Part shown: in pieces, positions 6,567 through 12,211 of the stretch
How the letters are laid out: every line of letters starts with the position of its first letter
Numbering within the stretch: position 1 is the stretch's first letter
NCBI GenBank assembly: GCA_018818365.1
Contig: JAHISH010000075.1
Location: 1 to 12,211 of the forward strand
Source of the DNA: Candidatus Omnitrophota bacterium
Lineage (GTDB): Bacteria; Omnitrophota; Gorgyraeia; Gygaellales; Profunditerraquicolaceae
Reading direction: 5' to 3'
Length of the DNA stretch: 12,211 nucleotides
The notes under the pieces: model-generated
What the model saw: only the letters and a program-made list of their open reading frames with translations
Told to the model about the DNA's origin: nothing
Databases searched by the model: none
Translations under genes and position numbers: made by a program

Positions 6567-7619
6567 ATGCATTATGCCATCATATTAGCGGGTGGTGTGG
6601 GAAGCCGTTTCTGGCCTTTAAGCAGGGCATTTGAGCCCAAACAGTTCCTCAATCTTTGTTCTGACAAACCGATGATTGAAGAGACTATCCATAGGATAGA
6701 AGGATTGATACGCAAAGAGAATATCTATATCGCTACCAATCAGGCATATAGTGAGAAAATAGAAGGATGTATTACTAAACTGGGAGTGCCCCGTAAAAAC
6801 ATTTTATTTGAGCCAAGTACCAAGAACACCTTTGCGCCGATTTCTGCGCTTAGCGCGTTGATCTATAGTAAGGATACAAACGCGGTGATCTCTGTGCTGC
6901 CGTGTGATCACTATATAAAATTCCGCCATAAATTCGTGCGGCTTCTGCGTAAGGCGGCCTCTGCCGCAGAGAAAGGCCCTATCATTACCTTAGGGATAAC
7001 GCCGAAGCGTCCGGAAACAGGGTATGGGTATATCAAGGTTTCTTCTAAGCTTGGCAGGCGGACTACCGATTTCTATAAGGTTGAACGATTCGTCGAAAAA
7101 CCCGATAATAGAAAAGCCCGCGCGTATATAAAAGATAAACGTTATTATTGGAATAGCGGGATATTTGTATTTCGGGCTGATACCCTTCTTGAAGAGATAA
7201 GAAAATTCATCCCCCGGATTCATCCGCATCTATTGAAGGTAGATGATATGGCGGCGTTAGTCAGGTCGTGGGGAATCCTTCCTGCGATCTCTATTGATTA
7301 TGCGATTATGGAGAAGACTAAACGTATCGCCTTGCTTCCCTCGGAGTACGGGTGGTTGGATTTGGGCAGCTGGCAGGCGGTTGAGGAGACCCTTAAAAAG
7401 GATAAGAACGGGAATATTTCCCGTGGAGATTGTGTCTTACTTGATACCCGCAATACCCTCACCTGGTCCGACGACCACTTGGTCGCCACTATCGGCCTTA
7501 AGGATGTGATCATCGTAAATGCCAGAAATGCACTTCTTGTATGTGCCAAAGACAGGGCGCAAGACGTTAAAAAAGTAGTAGAACTCCTTAAAAAACATAA
7601 TTTTCACCAACATCTGTGA
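6567..7619 (+). CDS. manC: Mannose-1-phosphate guanylyltransferase
   Basis: 350 residues; makes GDP-mannose from mannose-1-phosphate and GTP in the cytoplasm. The nucleotidyltransferase signature is complete: LAGGVGSRFWPLSR (7-20) with K25 in EPKQFL, EPSTKNT (82-88), SVLPCDHYI (109-117), PETGYGYIKV (149-158), VERFVEKP (172-179), YWNSGIFVF (194-202), SIDYAIMEK (242-250) and GWLDLGSW (262-269). A beta-helical C-terminal section follows (about 280-325). The phosphomannose-isomerase cupin domain found in the longer two-domain ManC/AlgA proteins is absent, so the isomerase step must be elsewhere. GDP-mannose could feed the DPM1-like GT2 enzymes, other mannosyltransferases, or GDP-deoxysugar synthesis including an amino sugar made by the aminotransferase downstream. 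The start directly follows the upstream stop; the end overlaps the next start as GTGA. Confidence 0.92.
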   Translation: MHYAIILAGGVGSRFWPLSRAFEPKQFLNLCSDKPMIEETIHRIEGLIRKENIYIATNQAYSEKIEGCITKLGVPRKNILFEPSTKNTFAPISALSALIYSKDTNAVISVLPCDHYIKFRHKFVRLLRKAASAAEKGPIITLGITPKRPETGYGYIKVSSKLGRRTTDFYKVERFVEKPDNRKARAYIKDKRYYWNSGIFVFRADTLLEEIRKFIPRIHPHLLKVDDMAALVRSWGILPAISIDYAIMEKTKRIALLPSEYGWLDLGSWQAVEETLKKDKNGNISRGDCVLLDTRNTLTWSDDHLVATIGLKDVIIVNARNALLVCAKDRAQDVKKVVELLKKHNFHQHL

Positions 7620-8683
7620 CAAATTTTCTCTTCATAAACCCTTTTGGGATAGGAGATGTTTTATTTACGACACCGGTGCTGGCTTCTATTGCAAAGGCGT
7701 TCCCCGGCGCAAAGATCTTCTATTGGTGTAACCAACGGGTTGCGGGTATCCTCGCGCACAACCCGCATATCAGCGGGGTTATTTCCGGCTCAAGGGGAGA
7801 TTTAAAAATAATATACAGAGAATCGTTAAGTAAAGGATTGGCCAAGAGTATGGAGATCTTCCGCCGCATAAAACAAGAACGGTTTGACGCGGCATTTGAT
7901 TTTTCACTTGATCACCGGTATGGACTTGTTACGAGCGTGTGCGGGATAAAGAGAAGAGTAGGATTTAATTATAAGAATAGGGGAAGATTCTTAACGCATC
8001 GCGTGCCTCTTGATGGGTATCGCGCAAAACATGCGGTGGAGTATTATTTGGATCTTTTGAAGTTAATGGATGTTTCGATTCTTCAAAAGAATCTTGTGCT
8101 TACGGTACCACAGGACCGGGTTCAGAAGATGCGTATGATCCTTCAAGAGAAAGGCATCCGGCCGGATGATTTAATTATCGGGATTGCTCCCGGTGCGGGC
8201 GCTAGTTGGGGAAAAGAGGCCTACCGTAAACATTGGCCGGCCGCGAATTTTGCATCTGTGCTGCAAAGGTGTGTTCAAGAACTCGGGGCAAAGATTGTTT
8301 TGTTCGGGGATATTTTGGAGAAAGGTATTGCCGATGATATACGCGCCAAGGTTAATTGCGCGGTGGTCGATCTTGTAGGGGCAACCGATCTATTGGACCT
8401 GGCTGCGGGTATTACGCACGCGAAGGTGCTTGTTACTAATGACGGAGGCCCCTTGCATATGGCGGTTGCGTTGGGGGTCAAAACCGTTTCAATCTTTGGG
8501 CCGGTTGATGAAAAAGTATATGGCCCGTATCCTTCGAGTAACCAACATCTGGTTATCAAAAAAGACCTTCCGTGCCGGCCTTGTTATAAGAACTTTAGGC
8601 TTCCTCTTTGCGAACTGGATAGAGAATGTATTAATGCGGTCTCAGTAGATGAGGTGTTTAATGCGGTAAGGAGTTTATTATGA
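7616..8683 (+). CDS. Glycosyltransferase family 9, WaaF-like (heptosyltransferase II-like)
   Basis: 355 residues, starting at a GTG that overlaps the manC stop as GTGA; no in-frame ATG lies near, and the GT9 N-terminal strand FLFINPFGIGDVLFTTP begins at once, so the GTG is credible. Gly13-Asp14 keep the proposed catalytic Asp. The second half shows IGIAPGAGASWGKEAYRKHWP (188-208), KIVLFGD (226-232), LVGATDLLDLAAGI (253-266) and VTNDGGPLHMAVALGVKTVSIF (273-294). The C-terminus has a cysteine pattern CRPCYKNFRLPLC...C (C320, C323, C332, C338), common in WaaF-like proteins. The expected role is adding a heptose (or similar sugar) to an inner core or surface glycan from an ADP-activated donor in the cytoplasm. 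It is a second, clearly different GT9 copy in the same operon, so the two likely act in sequence. Exact specificity is not readable. Confidence 0.88.
   Translation: MTNFLFINPFGIGDVLFTTPVLASIAKAFPGAKIFYWCNQRVAGILAHNPHISGVISGSRGDLKIIYRESLSKGLAKSMEIFRRIKQERFDAAFDFSLDHRYGLVTSVCGIKRRVGFNYKNRGRFLTHRVPLDGYRAKHAVEYYLDLLKLMDVSILQKNLVLTVPQDRVQKMRMILQEKGIRPDDLIIGIAPGAGASWGKEAYRKHWPAANFASVLQRCVQELGAKIVLFGDILEKGIADDIRAKVNCAVVDLVGATDLLDLAAGITHAKVLVTNDGGPLHMAVALGVKTVSIFGPVDEKVYGPYPSSNQHLVIKKDLPCRPCYKNFRLPLCELDRECINAVSVDEVFNAVRSLL
8668..8673 (+). promoter_or_regulatory. Ribosome-binding site of the sugar aminotransferase gene
   Basis: AAGGAG sits six bases before the ATG at 8680, inside the end of the WaaF-like gene. 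It is one of the clearest sites in the window and supports the ATGA-overlap start. Confidence 0.7.
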
Positions 8684-9801
8684 AGATACCATTCTCTGAT
8701 GTTAAGGCGCAGCATAGGCAACTTAAGAACGAACTAGAGAAGGTGTTTGCGCGTGTGGTTAAAAAAGGGGATTTTATACTCGGAGAAGAAGTGCGACGTT
8801 TCGAGAATGACTTCGCGCGGTTCTGCGGGAGCCGTTATGCCATAGGGACAAGTTCTGGTACCGCAGCTTTATTCTTGGCCTTGCGCAGCCTTGGCATAGG
8901 CCGGGGGGATGAGGTTATTATTCCGGCGTTTACCTACATTGCCACTGCGTTTGCCGTTACTTATGCGGGAGCTACTCCCGTATTTGTGGATATACGCGAT
9001 GATACCTATACGCTTGATACCGGAAAGATACTCAAGGCGATTACCAAACATACTAAAGCGATCATCCCTGTGCATCTGTATGGCCAACCTGCTTGTATGG
9101 CTGCGATATGCGCGATTGCCAAAAACCATCGTTTAAAGATAGTCGAGGATGTTGCCCAGGCACATGGCGCTGCTATCAAGACGCCGGACGGCAAGTGGCA
9201 TACCGCCGGTAATCTTGGCGATATCGGTTGTTTTAGCTTTTATCCCTCAAAAAATCTGGGGGGGTTGGGGGATGGGGGGATGTTAGTTACTTCAAATGAG
9301 GCACTATACCGGCAGTTACGTATATTACGTGATTGCGGCAGGATTTCAAAATATGACCATGTCACCGTTGGGTATAATGCCCGATTAGATACCTTGCAGG
9401 CGGCACTCTTAAGAGTAAAGCTTACGCATCTAAAACGCTGGAATACGATGCGCCAGAAGGCTGCGCAGGTATATAAAGAAGTCTTGAAAGATATTCCTGG
9501 CGTGGTTGTTCCTTTTAAGGAGAAAGACCGATCACATGTGTACCATGTATATGGGGTTCGAATTCCTCATCGTGATAAAGTCTTTGAATCCTTGAGTAAG
9601 AAGAATATTTCCTGTATCATCCATTATCCTAAACCGCTTCATCTACAGACGGCGTATAAAGAATTAGGATATAGAAAAGGAGATTTCCCGGTTTCGGAAA
9701 TGGTGGCGCGAGAGATTATTTCTTTGCCGATGTATCCGCATATTAAAAAGACACAGATTGTTTTTGTAGCCAATGCGCTTAAGGTTGCCTTAACAACTTA
9801 A
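8680..9801 (+). CDS. DegT/DnrJ/EryC1/StrS family sugar aminotransferase
   Basis: 373 residues, usual family length. This PLP enzyme family transfers an amino group, usually from glutamate, to a keto-sugar nucleotide. Visible motifs: IPFSDVKAQ (3-11), IGTSSGTAALFLAL (55-68), DEVIIPAFTYIATAFAV (77-93), TPVFVDI (99-105), VHLYGQPACM (131-140), the cofactor-binding EDVAQAHGA (156-164) with D157, FSFYPSKNLGGLGDGG (185-200) with the Schiff-base lysine K191, and GYNARLDTLQAALL. All key residues are present, so it should be active. With ManC upstream, a GDP-4-keto-6-deoxymannose substrate (perosamine route) is possible, but no dehydratase lies in the window; a UDP- or dTDP-sugar is equally possible. 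The start overlaps the upstream stop by four bases. The K191 region is coded with only GGG glycine codons and forms a long G-run. Confidence 0.92.
   Translation: MKIPFSDVKAQHRQLKNELEKVFARVVKKGDFILGEEVRRFENDFARFCGSRYAIGTSSGTAALFLALRSLGIGRGDEVIIPAFTYIATAFAVTYAGATPVFVDIRDDTYTLDTGKILKAITKHTKAIIPVHLYGQPACMAAICAIAKNHRLKIVEDVAQAHGAAIKTPDGKWHTAGNLGDIGCFSFYPSKNLGGLGDGGMLVTSNEALYRQLRILRDCGRISKYDHVTVGYNARLDTLQAALLRVKLTHLKRWNTMRQKAAQVYKEVLKDIPGVVVPFKEKDRSHVYHVYGVRIPHRDKVFESLSKKNISCIIHYPKPLHLQTAYKELGYRKGDFPVSEMVAREIISLPMYPHIKKTQIVFVANALKVALTT
9258..9279 (+). other. G-run cluster, possible G-quadruplex
   Basis: Runs of seven, five and six G occur in 22 bases (9258-9264, 9267-9271, 9274-9279), separated only by TT and AT. 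The first run can supply two G-triplets, so a four-tract G-quadruplex is possible on the coding strand and in the mRNA. The run comes from five glycine codons that are all GGG within the conserved lysine motif of the aminotransferase. Confidence 0.4.
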
Positions 9802-9803
9802 TT

Positions 9804-10643
9804 ATGAGTACAAAGGTCCCTTTATCGATCGTGGTTTTGACCAAGAATGAAGAGTCGCGAATTTCCCGTTGCCTTGAATCGGCGCAGTGGGCCGACGAAA
9901 TCATCGTGGTCGATGATGAGAGCCTCGATAGGACGGTGCGCATCGCCAATGAATATTGCGCGAAGGTATTGGTCAGGAGAATGGATATTGAAGGAACACA
10001 TCGGAATTGGGCATATGCCCAAGCCAGAAATCCTTGGGTCTTAAGCCTTGATGCGGATGAGATTATTACCGTGGAATTAAAGGAGGAGATTACCCGGGTG
10101 CTTCATACGACCCTTAAAGAAAATGGCTTTACGATTCCCCGGAGGAATTATATCGGTGATTACTGGGTGCGTTATGGGGGATGGTATCCTAGCCCGCAGC
10201 TTAAACTTTTTCGTAAGGACAAATTCCGTTATGAAGAGGTGGGGGTGCATCCGCGCGCATTTATGGATGATCCTTGCGGGCACTTAAAGAGCGACCTGAT
10301 TCATCTTTCTTACCGGAATTTAGAGGATTTTTTCCAGAAACTTAATAATCAAACGACCAGAGAGGCGCAGAAGTGGTTTAAGCAAAACAAACCGATGCGT
10401 TTAGGGATATTTCTCTGGCGCGCGTTTGACCGCTTTATCCGCATTTATATAAGAAGAAAAGGATTCCGTGACGGTTTCTGGGGTTTTGTTATTGGGTTTA
10501 ATGCGTCGTTATACCAGATTATCAGTTACTTGAAATACCGTGAAATCATCGTATCTTCCAGGGACGGTTCTCAACTTAAAGCAGAACTGTCCCCGAAAAG
10601 GGAGACGTCTCGCACGACTTCAGAATCGTCCCCATTAGTATGA
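9804..10643 (+). CDS. GT2 glycosyltransferase, WaaE/KdtX-like (LPS core glucosyltransferase-like)
   Basis: 279 residues. The GT-A domain shows LSIVVLTKNEESRI (7-20), WADEIIVVDDESLDRTV (29-45), RNWAYAQARNPWVLSLDADE (67-86, with DAD at 83-85), IPRRNYIGDYWVRYGGWYP (111-129) and QLKLFRK (132-138). The R-x-x-YIG...GGWYP run and RLF-type strand characterise the WaaE/KdtX group, which includes the LPS inner-core beta-1,4-glucosyltransferase. A more hydrophobic stretch with FWGFVIGFNASLYQIISYLKY (225-245) ends the normal domain, at about the family's length. Residues 253-279 are hydrophilic and entirely encoded by a REP-like repeat, so the tail looks acquired. The start lies two bases after the aminotransferase stop without a clear ribosome-binding site; the stop overlaps the phosphatase start (ATGA). 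Function as a core or O-glycan glycosyltransferase is well supported, the sugar is not. Confidence 0.86.
   Translation: MSTKVPLSIVVLTKNEESRISRCLESAQWADEIIVVDDESLDRTVRIANEYCAKVLVRRMDIEGTHRNWAYAQARNPWVLSLDADEIITVELKEEITRVLHTTLKENGFTIPRRNYIGDYWVRYGGWYPSPQLKLFRKDKFRYEEVGVHPRAFMDDPCGHLKSDLIHLSYRNLEDFFQKLNNQTTREAQKWFKQNKPMRLGIFLWRAFDRFIRIYIRRKGFRDGFWGFVIGFNASLYQIISYLKYREIIVSSRDGSQLKAELSPKRETSRTTSESSPLV
10560..10633. repeat. REP-like palindromic element (two units) within the 3' end of a gene
   Basis: The first unit is a hairpin: GGGACGGTTCT (10561-10571) pairs with AGAACTGTCCC (10583-10593) over 11 base pairs with one G-U pair and an 11-base loop. A second, degraded unit follows: GGGAGACG at 10600-10607 and AGAATCGTCCCC at 10622-10633, whose right arm differs from the first right arm (AGAACTGTCCCC, 10583-10594) at only two adjacent positions and lies 39 bases further on. 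A perfect 10-base palindrome GAGACGTCTC (10602-10611) sits in its left half. Arms of the GGGGACGGTTCT type are familiar to me from dispersed REP-type repeats linked to RAYT (IS200-like) transposases in many bacteria. No flanking direct repeat is seen, nor a poly-T run as in a terminator. The element is read through as the last 27 codons of the WaaE-like gene. It might also affect mRNA stability. Confidence 0.65.
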
Positions 10644-11197
10644 GAATAGTATTCTTAGACCGTGACGGCGTTATTAATAAATATCCGGGCGATACCGAGT
10701 ACGTGAAGTCATGGGAAGAATTTGAGCTTCTTCCCCGGGTTACGGCGGCACTCAAGAAACTCAAGACGCATGGATTTGAAGTGGTAATTGTATCCAATCA
10801 AGCAGGGGTTTCGAAAGGGCTTTATTCGCAAGAAGCGCTGGATGCGATGACCCAGAATATGCTTGATGAGTTTGCAAAAGCGCAGGTGACCATTCGAGAG
10901 GTGCATTATTGTACGCATCGTACTGAAGATAATTGTAACTGCCGGAAGCCTAAGATCGGTTTGGTTGAGAAAACAATAGATGCGCTTGCCAAGGAAGGCC
11001 TTGAGATTGATATTGAGAAGAGTTTCTTTATCGGGGATACCATCCGAGATATCCAGACGGGTAAGGCCGCGGGTTTAAAGACGTTGCTTGTTTTTTCAGG
11101 CAAGGAGAAGCCGGAAAATAAACAAAATTGGGAAAGTATTCCTGATTTTACCGCTTTGGATCTATTTGAAGCAGCTGAATTGGTCATTTCGCATTAG
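10640..11197 (+). CDS. gmhB: HAD-family D,D-heptose 1,7-bisphosphate phosphatase (GmhB-like)
   Basis: 185 residues, usual GmhB length. HAD motifs are complete: FLDRDGVIN (5-13; nucleophile D7, acid D9), VSNQAGVSKG (51-60; motif II), RKPKIG (102-107) with the motif III lysine, and FIGDTIRDIQTGKAAG (130-145; D133, D137). A zinc-binding set YCTH...CNC is present as C91, H93, C99, C101. GmhB removes the 7-phosphate from heptose 1,7-bisphosphate, an early step towards ADP- or GDP-heptose, and so fits two GT9 genes upstream. The zinc loop has only five residues between H93 and C99, as in the histidinol-phosphate phosphatase part of HisB, while E. coli GmhB has a longer loop. Neighbours are all glycan genes with no his gene, so GmhB remains the better call. 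The start overlaps the previous stop (ATGA) just after the REP-like repeat, with no ribosome-binding site of its own. Confidence 0.83.
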   Translation: MRIVFLDRDGVINKYPGDTEYVKSWEEFELLPRVTAALKKLKTHGFEVVIVSNQAGVSKGLYSQEALDAMTQNMLDEFAKAQVTIREVHYCTHRTEDNCNCRKPKIGLVEKTIDALAKEGLEIDIEKSFFIGDTIRDIQTGKAAGLKTLLVFSGKEKPENKQNWESIPDFTALDLFEAAELVISH

Positions 11198-11209
11198 ATA
11201 ATTGTCCCT

Positions 11210-12211
11210 ATGAAAATACTTATTACGTATGCGTCTGCAGGCGCCGGCCATTATAAAGTAGCCGAATCGGTGTATGGGTATCTGAAAGAACATCATTTTC
11301 CGCATGAGATTAAGCTTGTTGACGTTTTAGACGGGACTAATGCTCTTTTTAGATGGTTTTATACCTTTGGCTATTCCTGGGTGATCACCAAAGCGCGGCA
11401 CTCTTGGTGGCTGGCCTATTGGATTACGAATTGGAGATTCTTGCGGCCTATTTCTCGCGCGATCGCGACATTCTTAAACGATATTAATACCGATAGGTTC
11501 CTTAAGATTTTGGTGCATGAAGACCCTGATGTGATCATCTCCACGCATTTCCTCTGTTCTGAGATCGCCTCAACCTTTAAGAACGCGCACAAGATACACT
11601 CCCGCATTATTACTATTATTACTGACTTTGGGGTGCATCAGTTCTGGGTTACCGAGGGAGTTGATCTGTATATCGTCGCCTCAGAATTTACTAAAGAGCA
11701 GCTGTTAAAAGAAGGAGTAGAGGCAGAGAAGATATCGGTGTTAGGCATACCGGTCCGGCACAAATTCTTCCAACAGTATGACCGTACCCATCTTGCTCAG
11801 AAAATAGGGTTATCGGAGAAAAAGTTTACGGTCTTGGTGATGACCGGCTCTTTCGGTATTGGTCCGCTTGAAGATATTGTGGAGCGCCTTTCCCCGCACG
11901 TACAGGTCATTGTCGTCTGCGCCTCCAATACAGAGTTATACTGGCACCTTCTGGCGAAAGGGTACGAGGATGTTAAGGTATTCGGGTTTGTGGATAATCC
12001 CCATGAATTAATGGCAATCTCCGACCTTATAATTACCAAGCCGGGAGGGGTTACCATTGCAGAGATTTTGGCAATGGAGATAGTGCCTTTATTTATTACG
12101 CCTATCCCCGGGCAGGAGACTATTAATGTTGCAGTCTTACGCAAGTATGGTATTGGCTTTATGCCCGGGTCGCTGGAGAATATCACGCGGATGGTCTTTA
12201 ATCTTAAGAAA
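11210..12211 (+). CDS. MGDG synthase/MurG-like glycosyltransferase, 3' end outside window
   Basis: 334 residues are visible and the frame stays open to the window end, so the C-terminus is missing; relatives run about 370-400 residues. The N-terminal MGDG-synthase-type domain has ILITYASAGAGHYKVAESV (3-21, GAGH), DVIISTHFLCS (107-117) and ITDFGVHQFWV (137-147). A linker with VLGIPVRHKF (177-186) leads to the GT28-type domain: VLVMTGSFGIGPLEDIV (208-224), VFGFVDNPHELMAISDLIITKPGG (257-280), and TPIPGQETINV (297-307). Such GT-B enzymes transfer a sugar from a UDP-sugar to a lipid, commonly diacylglycerol, at the membrane. The usual GGS of the glycine loop reads TGS here. It begins 12 bases after the gmhB-like stop, without a clear ribosome-binding site. 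It could make a glycolipid or act on the glycan built by the operon; which is not visible. Confidence 0.85.
   Translation, partial: MKILITYASAGAGHYKVAESVYGYLKEHHFPHEIKLVDVLDGTNALFRWFYTFGYSWVITKARHSWWLAYWITNWRFLRPISRAIATFLNDINTDRFLKILVHEDPDVIISTHFLCSEIASTFKNAHKIHSRIITIITDFGVHQFWVTEGVDLYIVASEFTKEQLLKEGVEAEKISVLGIPVRHKFFQQYDRTHLAQKIGLSEKKFTVLVMTGSFGIGPLEDIVERLSPHVQVIVVCASNTELYWHLLAKGYEDVKVFGFVDNPHELMAISDLIITKPGGVTIAEILAMEIVPLFITPIPGQETINVAVLRKYGIGFMPGSLENITRMVFNLKK

Noticed and set aside
7464..7484. Alternative small hairpins TGGTC/GACCA in manC
   Set aside because: Five-base stems inside a coding region are expected by chance and have no terminator or regulatory context.
10561..10593. Rho-independent terminator
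   Set aside because: The hairpin has no following U-run (CGAAAAG follows), lies inside an open frame, and the operon continues with an ATGA overlap.
10640..11197. HisB-type histidinol-phosphate phosphatase
   Set aside because: The zinc loop is HisB-like, but there is no dehydratase domain or his gene, and all neighbours are glycan genes; kept as GmhB-like with this alternative noted.
11202..11208. A further repeat arm (TTGTCCC) before the MGDG-like gene
   Set aside because: Only about six bases match the REP-like arm and no partner arm is nearby; a similar short match also occurs near 3727, so chance is enough.
11797..12186. 129-codon open frame on the minus strand
   Set aside because: It is antisense to the conserved GT28 domain of the MGDG-synthase-like gene and has no family features.

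Overview
The window is a single dense block of 13 plus-strand genes from a bacterial cell-envelope glycan locus (lipopolysaccharide, O-antigen or another surface polysaccharide). Every gene reads the same way. Gaps are 0 to 17 bases, and several stop/start pairs overlap as ATGA or GTGA, so it looks like one long polycistron that starts before and continues past the window. I see no stretch over 300 bases without a gene, and no rRNA, tRNA, CRISPR array, transposase gene, clear promoter or Rho-independent terminator. The set of DUF5989, DUF3108, GT9, DPM1-like GT2, GT-C and MGDG-synthase-like genes implies a Gram-negative-type bacterium. Candidatus Omnitrophota is my best guess from general family resemblance, but no marker gene is present to prove it.

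Layout. 5-942: a 52-residue DUF5989 membrane peptide, then an exported DUF3108 protein whose real start is 181. 957-4388: a large multi-spanning GT-C glycosyltransferase followed by two DPM1-like GT2 enzymes. This fits a module in which the GT2 enzymes charge a polyprenyl phosphate with sugar and the GT-C enzyme uses it outside the membrane. 4385-5614: an O-antigen ligase/polymerase (Wzy_C). 5595-8683: a GT9 heptosyltransferase-like gene, mannose-1-phosphate guanylyltransferase (manC) and a second GT9 gene. 8680-9801: a DegT/DnrJ/EryC1/StrS sugar aminotransferase. 9804-10643: a WaaE-like GT2 whose last 27 codons lie in a REP-like palindromic repeat. 10640-11197: a GmhB-like heptose-bisphosphate phosphatase. 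11210-12211: an MGDG-synthase/MurG-like glycosyltransferase cut off by the window end.

Together the genes supply activated sugars (GDP-mannose, a heptose precursor, an amino sugar), transfer them on the cytoplasmic face (GT9, GT2), modify them from lipid-linked donors (GT-C plus DPM1-like pair), and join or polymerise the product at the periplasmic face (Wzy_C). The most unusual features are the REP-like element captured as coding sequence, three deviations at expected active-site or metal positions (Met-Ala-Asp in the first GT2, Gly-Glu in the first GT9, a short HisB-like zinc loop in the GmhB-like phosphatase), and the company of DUF5989 and DUF3108. I do not see a clearly new biological system; the locus is best read as a divergent surface-glycan cluster.
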